NCBI RefSeq assembly: GCF_022538115.1
Contig: NZ_JAKZAL010000018.1
Span: forward strand, 50,108-114,107
Reading direction: 5' to 3'
Source: Cognataquiflexum rubidum
GTDB taxonomy: Bacteria > Bacteroidota > Bacteroidia > Cytophagales > Cyclobacteriaceae
DNA length: 64,000 nucleotides
Shown: positions 1-8,751 of the stretch, piece after piece
Position numbering within the stretch: the first letter of the stretch is position 1
Layout: each line of letters opens with the position of its first letter
Position numbers and translations under genes: made by a program
Notes under the pieces: model-generated
What the model was told of the DNA's origin: nothing
What the model saw: the letters and a program-made list of their open reading frames with translations, nothing else
Database searches by the model: none

Positions 1-1128
1 AAAAAACTGATTGCTGCCGGAGCGATTGTCATCGCCAAATCCAATATGGCCGAATGGGCTTTCAGTCCCATGCATTCGGAAAGCTCCACAGTGGGAATTA
101 CCAGAAATCCCTATAATCTGGATTATGTTCCGGCAGGTTCAAGTGGCGGTACAGCGGCCTCCATTGCTTCCAATTTTGGGACTATTGGCTTGGGAACAGA
201 TACCGGCAATTCTATCAGGGGACCTTCCTCCCACAATGCATTGGTTGGTTTCCGTACAACCTTGGGATTGGTCAGCAGGGAAGGAATAGTGCCGCTCTAC
301 CTCAGAAATGACGTGGTGGGTCCCATGTGCAGAACAGTGGAAGATGCAGTGAAGGTGTTGGAAGTGATTGCCGGATACGATCCAAAAGACTCCTTAACGC
401 TTTATTCGGAAGGAAAAATCCCTTCCAATTACATCCAATATTTAGACAAGGATGGGCTGAAAGGCGCAAGAATAGGGGTATTAAGAAACCTGGTTGACGA
501 TAATCCTGATGATGAAGTTTATGCCCTTTTTAAAAAGTCCTTATCAGATATGGAGGCTTTGGGTGCTGAGATCATTCAAGATGTGGAAATTGCAGATTTT
601 GACCAACTCAGTCAGGATCAATGGTGTCCCACATTTCGCATAGACGTGGAGAATTTTCTCAAAACTTATGTAAAGAGAGATACGCTCCAATCCTTGGAAG
701 ATATCATGCGAATAGGTTCCAAGTCATCCTATACGAAAGACCTGATGGAGCGCTTGTCCACCAATACCCTCCGTCGCGAAAATTCGGCCATCCTTTGTGG
801 GGATGCTTTTTCAGATATCAGAAGAATTGCATTTAGGGAGGCCATCGAGAAGAAAATGGATGAACTGCAATTGGATGCTTTGGTATATCCATCCTGGAAT
901 AACAAACCTGCCAGGATAGCCTTTTTTGAAGAAGAATATAAAGGGGATAACAGTCAGATTATCTCTCCGCACACCGGGCAACCAGCCTTCACTGTTCCCA
1001 TGGGATTTACGGCTGAAAATCTACCGGCAGGAATACAGTTTTTGGGAAGGATGTTTGATGAAGGAGTATTGATCAAATTAAGCTATTCCTATGAACAGGC
1101 AACCAAACACCGCAAAAGTCCCAATTAA
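1..1128 (+). CDS. Amidase-signature family hydrolase, 3' part (5' end outside window)
   Basis: The frame is open from base 1, so the gene begins upstream; 375 residues are visible. The amidase-signature Ser-Ser-Lys triad is present: Lys13 of the visible part (IAKSNM), a Ser in the glycine-rich GSSGG loop (about residue 48) and the likely nucleophile Ser71 in GTDTGNSIRGP. Family members hydrolyse carboxamides. The usual GGS before the nucleophile is GNS here, which is tolerated in the family. The C-terminal segment (TVPMGFTAENLPAGIQFLG) is the typical amidase end. The substrate cannot be told, and nothing nearby suggests GatCAB, so I do not call it gatA. It is convergent with the amine oxidase gene. 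Confidence 0.85.
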   Translation, partial: KKLIAAGAIVIAKSNMAEWAFSPMHSESSTVGITRNPYNLDYVPAGSSGGTAASIASNFGTIGLGTDTGNSIRGPSSHNALVGFRTTLGLVSREGIVPLYLRNDVVGPMCRTVEDAVKVLEVIAGYDPKDSLTLYSEGKIPSNYIQYLDKDGLKGARIGVLRNLVDDNPDDEVYALFKKSLSDMEALGAEIIQDVEIADFDQLSQDQWCPTFRIDVENFLKTYVKRDTLQSLEDIMRIGSKSSYTKDLMERLSTNTLRRENSAILCGDAFSDIRRIAFREAIEKKMDELQLDALVYPSWNNKPARIAFFEEEYKGDNSQIISPHTGQPAFTVPMGFTAENLPAGIQFLGRMFDEGVLIKLSYSYEQATKHRKSPN

Positions 1129-1207
1129 TTCCACGGCTAATCCTAAGCCAATGGAAAAATGACTTTACCGTACGAAAACCTTTATTTGACTACTTCATTA
1201 CCTATTT

Positions 1208-3205
1208 TTAATTACCTGCTGTAGGCAATTTAACCGGGGGCATTCCCAAAACCGGGTTTTTTGACATAAAGCCAAAAGGCATTAGAGTAATCGATACCGT
1301 ATGTTGATTCATAATTGGCCATTCTTCAGGCCGCACGATGTGATTGACTCCTGCTACATACCATACGACCACATCGGTATTATCAATATTCCTGTTTTGC
1401 TGTGTCCATTTGGGCAATCCTTCATTTTTCTGGTTACTGACCGGAAAATCCCCCGTAGGATACATTTCATCTGACTTATAGGGAGTTGTCCAAAAATGAT
1501 GGTAAAGTGCCCCGGCACGGTTGTAAAGTGAAGAACCAACTTCCGCCAAAGGCACAACACCGGGACTTGGCATGAGCATGTAGGAAGACATGTGGTTGAA
1601 TTTATTCTTTACATGATGGTTCATGACCATCCACATCCTGCTGCTCGCAGCGTTTGCCATCCGTTTGGCCTCAAGCTCATTCTTAAACATATCCCTTTTC
1701 CCAATAATCGAATTTCCATAGGGATTGTCGGGCCCCTTAGGAACCGCAACCATGTTCATTTCCCCCACGGAATTGTGCTGTCCATCAATATCCAGATCTA
1801 GCCTGAATATGAAAAAGTGTTGGTGGTTGTTGGCTTCCACATGCGGCTCGACTATTGTTCCAAAATAATGTCCCTGATAGGATTCATCAGCACTTCCGGG
1901 ATCATCTGTGACCCGCTCCACGACACGTATATGCGCAATACCATTGAGTTCGGTAACGATGACCACCGTACCGTCTTCTTTGAAAGTCCATTTAAATCCA
2001 TAATCATAATTCCCTGCAGTGATGTAATACTTGATAGCGAGATCAGTCGCGCGCCGGGCATGGTTTTGATGCCTCCAAAGCACTCCCCCATATTCTTCAA
2101 AAACAGCTAGGGCACTATCTGAAAGAATGGGTGTAGCAAAATCATTATGCAATACAGCAGGTAGATAGGTGGCGTTTTCTGGGGCATCCGCACCATAAGT
2201 GAGTGGCCTTGCTTTGGTCTGAAACAACCTGAATTCTCCCACATCAAAATAATTGTTTGAGGCATTTAACAAATCCGGAGAACCATAATTCACGATCATT
2301 TCAGCAAGTCCGCCACGATACATGATGTAGCGCCACTTCTTTTGCTCTTGGTCAAAGTAGTGCAGATCATGGATCACCAAACCTTCCCTACTATGAATGC
2401 TGAATCTGAATTTCCAAAGGGGAGAAATGACCTGATTCCCTTCAATTCGGTAATTGACACCTTCCGGCTGGGTAATCAGCACTTGTTTAGGAGCGGTCAT
2501 GTCAATTTTGATGGAATCTCCCTCGAAATAGCCCACTTTTACAGGGTCCGACCAACCCCCGCCGCTATCCACTACCTTCAGGACTTTTCTGTCGGTGACA
2601 TCCACAAAGGCGTAAATTCCTCCAATCGGCATCCTGCTGAACTGCTTATTTATGTAAACGGGAGAAACAATCAGTTCCCGATTCCCAATCGGTGCCAAAC
2701 CAAGATCAGCTGCAAAATTTCCAAAACTGGCTTTTACCGAATCGGGATTTACCCCCCTTTTGATAAGGGCAGCGTTCCATTCTGAATTATTTTTTACAAT
2801 CTCGGAAGCGACAGAATCTGCCTTAAAAGCACCTGTAGGTTGTTTTCCTTCTATCTTTTCGAAGGAAAGTAACTTTTGTTGCTTTAAGTCAATAACAGCT
2901 TTTCCCAAGGCATTTGCAGGATAATCATATACATAAGCAAATGCTTCACGCCTGAAATCATCTCCGGGTTTATAGGCCAACACTTCACTTTTTGGCGGCT
3001 CTAGTAAGTTGATGATACTGTATAAACTACTGCTGTCATTTCTGACCTTATTTTCTTTCAATAATACTTGTTTGACAATCTTAATCTCATTGGTGTCAAG
3101 AGGGTCCAAGGGATGCCTAAATTGCGTGACGGTGGACTGAGAAAATAAATTCCCACTGATAAGGAGGAAAAGGCAACACAGATAAATGGAGGATTTCTTT
3201 CTCAT
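1208..3205 (-). CDS. Exported copper amine oxidase (primary-amine oxidase)
   Basis: The 665-residue protein starts with a signal peptide (hydrophobic residues 5-22, ending NLFSQS), so it is probably periplasmic. Family enzymes oxidise primary amines to aldehydes, releasing ammonia and hydrogen peroxide, using copper and a self-made topaquinone. Visible catalytic features: Tyr400 in AGNYDYGF is the topaquinone precursor, Asp321 in YFDVGEF matches the catalytic base, His461 and His463 (NNHQHFF) are copper ligands, and His622 (VNHIVRPEEWP) is probably the third. The spacing between these agrees with the family. It lies divergent from the Tat/GMC gene pair, which is also an oxidoreductase system. 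The natural amine is unknown. Confidence 0.9.
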   Translation of the reverse strand: MRKKSSIYLCCLFLLISGNLFSQSTVTQFRHPLDPLDTNEIKIVKQVLLKENKVRNDSSSLYSIINLLEPPKSEVLAYKPGDDFRREAFAYVYDYPANALGKAVIDLKQQKLLSFEKIEGKQPTGAFKADSVASEIVKNNSEWNAALIKRGVNPDSVKASFGNFAADLGLAPIGNRELIVSPVYINKQFSRMPIGGIYAFVDVTDRKVLKVVDSGGGWSDPVKVGYFEGDSIKIDMTAPKQVLITQPEGVNYRIEGNQVISPLWKFRFSIHSREGLVIHDLHYFDQEQKKWRYIMYRGGLAEMIVNYGSPDLLNASNNYFDVGEFRLFQTKARPLTYGADAPENATYLPAVLHNDFATPILSDSALAVFEEYGGVLWRHQNHARRATDLAIKYYITAGNYDYGFKWTFKEDGTVVIVTELNGIAHIRVVERVTDDPGSADESYQGHYFGTIVEPHVEANNHQHFFIFRLDLDIDGQHNSVGEMNMVAVPKGPDNPYGNSIIGKRDMFKNELEAKRMANAASSRMWMVMNHHVKNKFNHMSSYMLMPSPGVVPLAEVGSSLYNRAGALYHHFWTTPYKSDEMYPTGDFPVSNQKNEGLPKWTQQNRNIDNTDVVVWYVAGVNHIVRPEEWPIMNQHTVSITLMPFGFMSKNPVLGMPPVKLPTAGN

Positions 3206-3247
3206 TTGATGGATGTTATCGATTGGATTGGTTTGGTCTAATAAAAG

Positions 3248-3280
3248 TTAAATTAGTGACTTTATTTTAATAAATTCAAA
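3248..3280 (-). promoter_or_regulatory. Possible Bacteroidota-type promoter of the amine oxidase gene
   Basis: On the minus strand a TTTG (complement of 3277-3280) is followed after 21 bases by TAATTTAA (complement of 3248-3255). The Bacteroidota consensus is TTTG, 19-21 bases, TAnnTTTG. The -7 box deviates at its last two positions. It lies about 43 bases upstream of the start codon. This is a pattern match only. Confidence 0.35.
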
Positions 3281-3346
3281 ATGGAGAAATAAAATTTGTT
3301 GAATTAGAAAAATATCTATTATATATTTTTAATTTCAATATGTGTT

Positions 3347-3393
3347 GGGAAACTTTTTGATATCGTTCGGACAATAAAAGCATGCCTTCGTCC
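3347..3393 (+). promoter_or_regulatory. Shared 47-base upstream motif, copy 1
   Basis: GGGAAACTTTTTG is followed by CGTTC and then GGACAATAAAA-N7-TTCGTCC (3369-3393). The same arrangement, with exactly the same 25-base spacing from GGAC to GTCC, occurs at 7653-7699 and 8433-8479. This copy lies 95 bases before the Tat-signal small subunit gene and 164 bases before the divergent amine oxidase gene. The ends (GGAC/GTCC) are inverted, as in a dimer-binding operator. The regulator is unknown. Confidence 0.5.
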
Positions 3394-3487
3394 CAGGATG
3401 AAAAGGAAAAAGAATTTTTTTCCCGAAATTATAGAGATGAATTGATTCACTATTTTTTAATCAGGCAATTTTTAAAACATACTAAAC

Positions 3488-3868
3488 ATGAAAAGAAGAA
3501 AATTCATCATTCATGGTGCAGTTGGCTTAGCAGCCCTTTCCATCCCGGTATCATGTCAAAATTATAAAAGTGGGGAATTTGATAAGGTTTTAGCCCAACC
3601 TACATCACTTTTGAAGATTTGGGATTATGAAACAATCGCCAAGATTGGTAACCAATATCTTTTGAGCAATCAAGAGGAAAAAAAGGAACGCACACTGGTC
3701 AAATTATTAGAGCAAATTGATGTAAAAGAGGGATCACTTGCTCAGGGTTTGGAGCAAAAAGTCATCAATGATTTTGAAAATGGAAGTATGGTAATGGTTG
3801 ATGGCTGGATTTTGTCTATCACCGAAGCCCGGCAATGTGCCTTATTTTCTGTAAGTCAACTTAATTGA
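3488..3868 (+). CDS. Tat-exported small subunit, gluconate 2-dehydrogenase subunit 3-like
   Basis: The product has 126 residues. The N-terminus MKRRKFIIHGAVGLAAL is a twin-arginine-type signal followed by a hydrophobic stretch and a Cys (residue 24), which may be lipid-modified although the lipobox is poor. In the gluconate 2-dehydrogenase subunit 3 family such small proteins pair with a GMC flavoprotein and carry it across the membrane. The next gene, 6 bases downstream, is a GMC oxidoreductase that lacks its own signal peptide, which supports this role. Assignment rests mostly on context, length and the Tat signal, since the body (SNQEEKKERTLVKLLEQID) has no clear motif. The ATG at 3488 is chosen because it starts the signal peptide. 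Confidence 0.65.
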   Translation: MKRRKFIIHGAVGLAALSIPVSCQNYKSGEFDKVLAQPTSLLKIWDYETIAKIGNQYLLSNQEEKKERTLVKLLEQIDVKEGSLAQGLEQKVINDFENGSMVMVDGWILSITEARQCALFSVSQLN

Positions 3869-3874
3869 AATGAT

Positions 3875-5434
3875 ATGCATATAGATTCAAGAAATCTTCC
3901 TGACAACAGTACCATAGAAGGCGATGTATGTATCATTGGCGCAGGTGCGGCAGGGATTAGTATGGCCCTTGATTGGATAAATACTCCCTACAAAGTGATC
4001 CTGCTTGAAAGTGGTGGATTTGAATATGATGACAAAGTCCAGGATTTATACAAAGGCAAAACGACAGGTCAAAAATACTTTCCTCTGAAATCCAGCCGTC
4101 TGTCATTATTTGGCGGCACGACAGGACATTGGGCAGGGATGTGTTCACCATTCGATAATATTGATTTTTTAGAAAGAGATTGGGTTCCTAATAGCGGATG
4201 GCCTATTTCAAGAAAGGACCTTGATCCTTTTTATGCCAGAGCCAATGAAAAATTGAAGTTGGGACCTTATAATTACAACCTTGATTATTGGCAAAAAGAA
4301 GTGCCAAATCTGAATCCTTTCCCCCTTGATGAAAATATTGTCTGGCATAAAATGTGGCAAATCAGCCCGGCATGGGGATTTAATGGAGGACTCGGTAAAT
4401 TTTATAAAGAGGATATCATCAAAGCCAAAAATATTCATCTCTATACCTATGCTACAGTGGTTGATATCAAGGCAAATGAAAATGTCACAAGTATTGACCA
4501 TGTAGTAGTAAAAAATCTGTCAGGAAAAACGCAGACTGTCAAGGCAAAGCATTTTATTCTTGCCTCAGGAGCGATTCAAAATGCAAGGTTATTGCTCGCA
4601 TCAAACAAGCAGGTTCCAAAAGGACTAGGGAATGAAAATGACTTGGTGGGCCGTTATTTTATGGAGCATTTGGAAATCCAGACAGCGGAATTATGGTTGT
4701 TTGATCCTTTCCCCACTGACCTGTTTACTTTCTTTTTTGAAAATCCAAAATTATGGTGTGAGCTGGCAATCGCAGAAAAAGTCCAGATAGAAAATAAAAT
4801 ATTGAATGGTACGGCAGGATTAAGCCCATTGAGCACTGCCCGACATACCAAACCGAGAATTGAAACATGGCAAGACGAAGACCCAAGGAAATCAGTTGAT
4901 AACATGTTTAAGAATTGGGATGAGGCTGCAAAGTTGGCGGAAAATGAAAACAAAGGTGCCATTTCAAGAGCATTTGAATTCCAAACCCGGATCGAGCAGG
5001 CCCCCAATCCCGACTCAAGGGTTACCCTCGGTACCGAATTGGATGAATTGGGAATGCCTCGGGCCGATCTTCATTGGGCATTGACCGAACTTGATAAAAG
5101 AAGTATCCGCAAGGTAAATCAAATCATCGGTCAACAGATCGGTAGGGCGGGGATCGGTCGTGTAAAACTTAAGGAATATTTGCAGGATGAAAAAGACAAT
5201 TATACCTGGCCAGAAGGCACTAACGGGGGATGGCACCATATGGGCACCACCCGGATGAGCAATGATCCCAAAAAAGGAGTAGTCGACGCAAATTGCCAAG
5301 TCCATGGTTTAGCAAATTTGTATGTCGCAGGTTCCGGTTGTTATGTCACCTCAGGCGCACCCAACCCAACACTTACTTTAGTTGCACTTTCGTTACGACT
5401 TTCTGATTATGTAAAAAATAAGCTGGGTAGTTAA
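3875..5434 (+). CDS. GMC-family FAD-dependent oxidoreductase (dehydrogenase large subunit)
   Basis: The 519-residue flavoprotein has an N-terminal FAD-binding Rossmann motif (CIIGAGAAGIS, about residues 20-30) and a C-terminal GMC domain. Within that, His454/His455 (GGWHHMGTTRM) and Asn497 (GAPNPTLT) occupy the catalytic positions. A second nucleotide-binding strand appears as FILASGAIQNARLLL (about 228-243). Such enzymes oxidise alcohol groups of sugars, sugar acids or sterols and pass electrons to a cytochrome or quinone. No signal peptide is present; co-export with the preceding Tat protein is likely. No cytochrome c subunit is encoded next to it. The substrate is unknown. The start at 3875 is used because the ATG at 3870 runs into a stop after four codons. 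Confidence 0.85.
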   Translation: MHIDSRNLPDNSTIEGDVCIIGAGAAGISMALDWINTPYKVILLESGGFEYDDKVQDLYKGKTTGQKYFPLKSSRLSLFGGTTGHWAGMCSPFDNIDFLERDWVPNSGWPISRKDLDPFYARANEKLKLGPYNYNLDYWQKEVPNLNPFPLDENIVWHKMWQISPAWGFNGGLGKFYKEDIIKAKNIHLYTYATVVDIKANENVTSIDHVVVKNLSGKTQTVKAKHFILASGAIQNARLLLASNKQVPKGLGNENDLVGRYFMEHLEIQTAELWLFDPFPTDLFTFFFENPKLWCELAIAEKVQIENKILNGTAGLSPLSTARHTKPRIETWQDEDPRKSVDNMFKNWDEAAKLAENENKGAISRAFEFQTRIEQAPNPDSRVTLGTELDELGMPRADLHWALTELDKRSIRKVNQIIGQQIGRAGIGRVKLKEYLQDEKDNYTWPEGTNGGWHHMGTTRMSNDPKKGVVDANCQVHGLANLYVAGSGCYVTSGAPNPTLTLVALSLRLSDYVKNKLGS

Positions 5435-5462
5435 CAAAAAAGTATTGATACAACTTCAAGAA

Positions 5463-6566
5463 TTACCACTCCCTCAACGCCTCCACAGCACCTTCAACCA
5501 ACTGATCATTGGAATTATGGTAATTGTTGTTCAACAGAATCAGGGTTTTGTTTTGGTCAATAAACCTCATGATCAGGGTTTTGTATCCCGGATTGTCGCC
5601 TGTATGCGAAACGATCTTTCCAAAATACTCATCCTGACTCAGGTCCCATCCATAGCCGTATTGACTCAAGGTACAATCATTCAATGCCTGTGGAGAGAAT
5701 GCTGATTTCAAGGTTTTGTCACTGACCAAAGTGCCGTTGTATAATGCCTGATCCCAAAGCAACAGATCCTGCGCAGTGCTGCTGATCCTTCCCGGACCTT
5801 TTCTGTTGCCCAGCCAAACGGTGTAATCTGAATCATGAAATTTGTTGGCATTGACATAATCCCCTTTTTTATCTTTCAGATGGCCTGCGGCAAAGTTGCT
5901 GACGCCGGCTTTTTCTTCCAATTTTCTGATATCTGTGTTTTTCATTCCCAAAGGCTCGAAAATCCATTCTCTTGAAAGTTCGATAAAATCCCTGCCTGTC
6001 ACTTTTTCCACTATGCTTGCAAGGAAAACGTATGCCGTATTGCTGTATTCATATTTTTCACTTGGCATGGAGAGCATTGGAGGGTGGTATTTGCGCAGGT
6101 ATTCCAATATATCTTCATTATCGGCTACTTTACTTTTATCCCAATGCTTGTCCATGACAGCCTGATAATCCGGCAGGCCATTGGTATGGGAGAGCAGTTC
6201 CTTGATAGTGATTCCTTTGTAAGGGATATCGAGGTACTTATCAGCATAATCGAAATAATCCAAAAGCCCTTTTTCAGCACACATCATCACCATCATGGCG
6301 GTGAATTGCTTGGAAACAGAGGCCAATTCGAATACATCTGTTGGTAACAGAGTGATTTTTTGCTCGAAATACCGAAACCCGGATGCTTTTTCAAATACCA
6401 CTTTCCCATCTACCGCCAACAACAAGACTCCTGAAAAACCTTTTGATTCGGCGACTTCGAAGGCGCTGTCTACAGCGGAAACCTGTGCGAAGGCAGATTG
6501 TGAAATAAAGGTGGCATTCCAACAAAAAACCAACAGGAGAAAAAGCTTGATAGATCTAAAGTTCAT
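5463..6566 (-). CDS. Exported serine hydrolase, beta-lactamase class C / penicillin-binding-protein-like
   Basis: The product has 367 residues with a signal peptide (cleavage near AFAQ, residue 28). The active-site tetrad S83-V-S-K86 (ELASVSKQF) and the second motif Y174-S-N176 are both present. A late HTGDNPGY segment sits where the KTG-type motif lies in the family. This places it among periplasmic serine hydrolases that include class C beta-lactamases, D-alanyl carboxypeptidases and esterases. The sequence does not decide between them, and resistance should not be assumed. It is convergent with the GMC gene (28-base gap) and divergent from cysQ. Confidence 0.85.
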   Translation of the reverse strand: MNFRSIKLFLLLVFCWNATFISQSAFAQVSAVDSAFEVAESKGFSGVLLLAVDGKVVFEKASGFRYFEQKITLLPTDVFELASVSKQFTAMMVMMCAEKGLLDYFDYADKYLDIPYKGITIKELLSHTNGLPDYQAVMDKHWDKSKVADNEDILEYLRKYHPPMLSMPSEKYEYSNTAYVFLASIVEKVTGRDFIELSREWIFEPLGMKNTDIRKLEEKAGVSNFAAGHLKDKKGDYVNANKFHDSDYTVWLGNRKGPGRISSTAQDLLLWDQALYNGTLVSDKTLKSAFSPQALNDCTLSQYGYGWDLSQDEYFGKIVSHTGDNPGYKTLIMRFIDQNKTLILLNNNYHNSNDQLVEGAVEALREW

Positions 6567-6731
6567 CGTTTAAAGTCTTTGAATTGGACAAATTGAAAGA
6601 AGTTTGAAGCAATCAAAATAAGCATAAAACATTTAAATCAAACTAAGTCTCGGTGAAGAGTAATTTTTTTGATAGGAAAGCCATTTTTTGTTGTTACTTT
6701 AAAAATACAAGAAAAATATTCACGCAAGACC

Positions 6732-7505
6732 ATGCAAAAAATCTCCCTTTCAGTATTGACCGAATTGGCAAAAACTGCCTCAAAGAAAGCAGGGGAGAAG
6801 ATTTTGGGAATTTACCAATCAGAAGAAATAGGATTGACTTTAAAGGGGGACCAATCTCCCCTGACTTTGGCGGATCAGGCTGCCCACGATGAGATCGTTA
6901 TCCATTTGGCCCAAACTGGTTTGCCTATATTGTCTGAAGAGGGAAGTTCAGTGCCTTTTGAAATCAGAAAAGATTGGGAATATTTTTGGTTGGTGGACCC
7001 CTTGGACGGTACCAAAGAATTTGTCAAAAGGAACGGAGAATTTACCGTCAATATCGCTTTGATCCATCAGGGGACACCTGTTATTGGTGTGGTTTACGCT
7101 CCTGTATTGGATTGGCTGTATTGGGGAAACAGCGAAATCGGAGCTTGGAAGCAGGTTGGACTAGAAGAATCTCAAAAATTGAATGAAGTGACCGATGCTA
7201 CCGTCAAAACCATCGTAGCCAGCAGGTCACATATGAATCCGGAAACGGCCGACTTTATCGCAAAATACCCACAGGCGGAAGTAATCAGCATAGGTTCTTC
7301 GATCAAGTTTATGCTCGTGGCAGAAAATAAGGCGCAACTTTATCCAAGGTTTGGACCTACCATGGAGTGGGACACAGCCGCAGCGCACGCAGTGGTCATG
7401 GCGATGGGAGGTAAGGTTTTGGCAATGAAAGGACAGGCTTCCCTAACCTACAACAAGCCTAATTTGCTGAACCCGGATTTCCTGGTTCAGGGTTTTGGAA
7501 GCTGA
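6732..7505 (+). CDS. cysQ: 3'(2'),5'-bisphosphate nucleotidase CysQ
   Basis: The product has 257 residues and belongs to the inositol-monophosphatase superfamily. The metal-binding motif DPLDGTKEFVKRNGEFTV and the second motif WDTAAAHAVV are intact, and the spacing and length fit CysQ. The enzyme removes the 3'-phosphate of PAP (adenosine 3',5'-bisphosphate), recycling the by-product of sulfate assimilation; lithium-sensitive and magnesium-dependent in the family. An upstream in-frame ATG at 6669 would add 21 residues (MIGKPFFVVTLK...) not expected in the family, so 6732 is preferred. No sulfate-assimilation genes are adjacent, and it stands as a single gene. Confidence 0.9.
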   Translation: MQKISLSVLTELAKTASKKAGEKILGIYQSEEIGLTLKGDQSPLTLADQAAHDEIVIHLAQTGLPILSEEGSSVPFEIRKDWEYFWLVDPLDGTKEFVKRNGEFTVNIALIHQGTPVIGVVYAPVLDWLYWGNSEIGAWKQVGLEESQKLNEVTDATVKTIVASRSHMNPETADFIAKYPQAEVISIGSSIKFMLVAENKAQLYPRFGPTMEWDTAAAHAVVMAMGGKVLAMKGQASLTYNKPNLLNPDFLVQGFGS

Positions 7506-7652
7506 AGATTGTCAGTGTTTTTTTGATTTGCCTTAATTCCATTTTTTGATTTGGTGAATCCTTCCAATTCCCTTTGTATCGGTCCTCAGGCACATTTGAC
7601 CTATGATAATTCATTACTGGCAAAAAAGCGGATGGCTACTTCAGATAAGCTC

Positions 7653-7699
7653 TGAAAACTATTTCCGTACGTTGGGACAGTAAAACGGTTCGTTTGTCC
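7653..7699 (+). promoter_or_regulatory. Shared 47-base upstream motif, copy 2
   Basis: TGAAAACTATTTCC is followed by CGTTG and GGACAGTAAAA-N7-TTTGTCC (7675-7699). It lies 89 bases before the start of the exported SnoaL-fold gene, close to the 95-base distance seen for copy 1. The termini GGACA/TGTCC are perfectly inverted in this copy. Confidence 0.5.
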
Positions 7700-7787
7700 T
7701 ACTTTGTTTTTAGTATCGTCTAATTATGAGTTAATTAGGGAATGGGATTAAAGGTGATTCCAAATAACCAATCTAACCAATCTTTTT

Positions 7788-8312
7788 ATGAAAATTTTAA
7801 AAGCAAGTATGGCTATGGTATTGTTAATGATGCTGATGCCGCTGATATCAAACGCACAAGGACCAGTTACAACCCTAGAATTTCCCAATGCAGCAAAAGC
7901 CTTAGACGTGGTACAGAAATATACCAAAGCACTTCAAGCCGGGGATGTAGCAGCCATGAATTCCCAATTGGCACCTGGTGCGATGATACATGGCTTGGGA
8001 GGTGGCTTAGACTCTCTTACAGTAATTCAGCACAGGGAGTATTACACCAATAGCACAAACCAATACAAACACACGCTTTCAAGCGAACTTTATCTGCCTG
8101 TCAAAGTCACCAACAATTGGAACGAAGGTGAATGGGTTTTGTCATGGGGAGTCAATACAATCCAAGACAAAAAAACAGGAAAAACCATTCGGGTTCCTTA
8201 CCATACTGCCGGAAGGATAGAGAATGGAAAGATTGTATCCTTGCGCTATTGGTATGACATGTGGAATATTATGGAATCTCAGGGTTTTGAGGTAAAGCCT
8301 CCTTCCAAATAA
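7788..8312 (+). CDS. Exported SnoaL/NTF2-fold protein (DUF4440-like)
   Basis: The product has 174 residues with a signal peptide (MKILKASMAMVLLMMLM, cleavage after ISNAQ). The mature part reads as an NTF2/SnoaL-type fold: a helix with YTKALQAGDVAAM, then MIHGLGGG, then strands ending in GRIENGKIVSLRYWYDMW, the typical SnoaL C-terminal GKI-x-x-x-x-x-Y/W signature. Members bind small molecules or act as simple isomerases; no function can be assigned here. A strong terminator follows. The giant kinase at 9255 begins with a related fold, which may or may not be functionally meaningful. Confidence 0.7.
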   Translation: MKILKASMAMVLLMMLMPLISNAQGPVTTLEFPNAAKALDVVQKYTKALQAGDVAAMNSQLAPGAMIHGLGGGLDSLTVIQHREYYTNSTNQYKHTLSSELYLPVKVTNNWNEGEWVLSWGVNTIQDKKTGKTIRVPYHTAGRIENGKIVSLRYWYDMWNIMESQGFEVKPPSK

Positions 8313-8345
8313 TTTTAACCCGATTCATTTTTTATTGAACTTAAA

Positions 8346-8381
8346 GGCATTTGGAACTCATATTCCAAATGCCATTTTTTT
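8346..8381 (+). terminator. Rho-independent terminator after the SnoaL-fold gene
   Basis: An 11-base perfect stem GGCATTTGGAA / TTCCAAATGCC (8346-8356 with 8363-8373) encloses a 6-base loop, and A plus seven T follow (8374-8381). It lies 34 bases past the stop codon. Confidence 0.85.
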
Positions 8382-8751
8382 GACCCATCATCCCAAATGC
8401 AATAAAGTGAGTCAATGGGTTGGTTTTTACTTGGGGAAATTTTTGGATGCATTGGGACAATAAAACCTGCTGTTCGTCCTGATTTTGATTTGATTTCACC
8501 TAAATTTTTTAATTTGAGATATTCCCTATTTGAGTGGCTGGAAATCAGCCTTTTTCCAGGTGGAAAAAATCGTAATAGCGGTATTTAGCAATTGAATATT
8601 TCCTAAATCTACCAATAATTTAGTAGTGAAAAGGGTGTTGTGAAAGTACTTGGCTATTAGGAATTTTTACCTAGAATAGTGATATTCAGAAGGGAATTAA
8701 AAAAATAAAAATTTGGAGTAAAAACGAAAGTAAAATTTAATCAAACCAGTT
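8382..8751. other. AT-rich leader before the response regulator
   Basis: No credible gene is seen here. It contains copy 3 of the shared motif (8433-8479) and, further down, an imperfect inverted repeat CTATTAGG ... CCTAGAATAG (about 8656-8679). The sequence just before the start codon is A-rich. The promoter for the response regulator and possibly for the kinase array should lie here. Confidence 0.5.
8433..8479 (+). promoter_or_regulatory. Shared 47-base upstream motif, copy 3
   Basis: GGGGAAATTTTTGG is followed by CATTG and GGACAATAAAA-N7-TTCGTCC (8455-8479). The following TGATTTTG (8480-8487) resembles a TAnnTTTG -7 box. It is 273 bases from the response regulator start, longer than for the other two copies, so a long leader or another target is possible. 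Confidence 0.5.

Noticed and set aside
1128..1208. Hairpin-like GGCT/AGCC sequence between the amidase and amine oxidase genes
   Set aside because: The stem is only 4-5 bases with no T run, too weak to call a terminator.
2342..2785. Plus-strand frame of 147 codons within the amine oxidase gene
   Set aside because: The minus strand carries all catalytic residues of the copper amine oxidase across this stretch.
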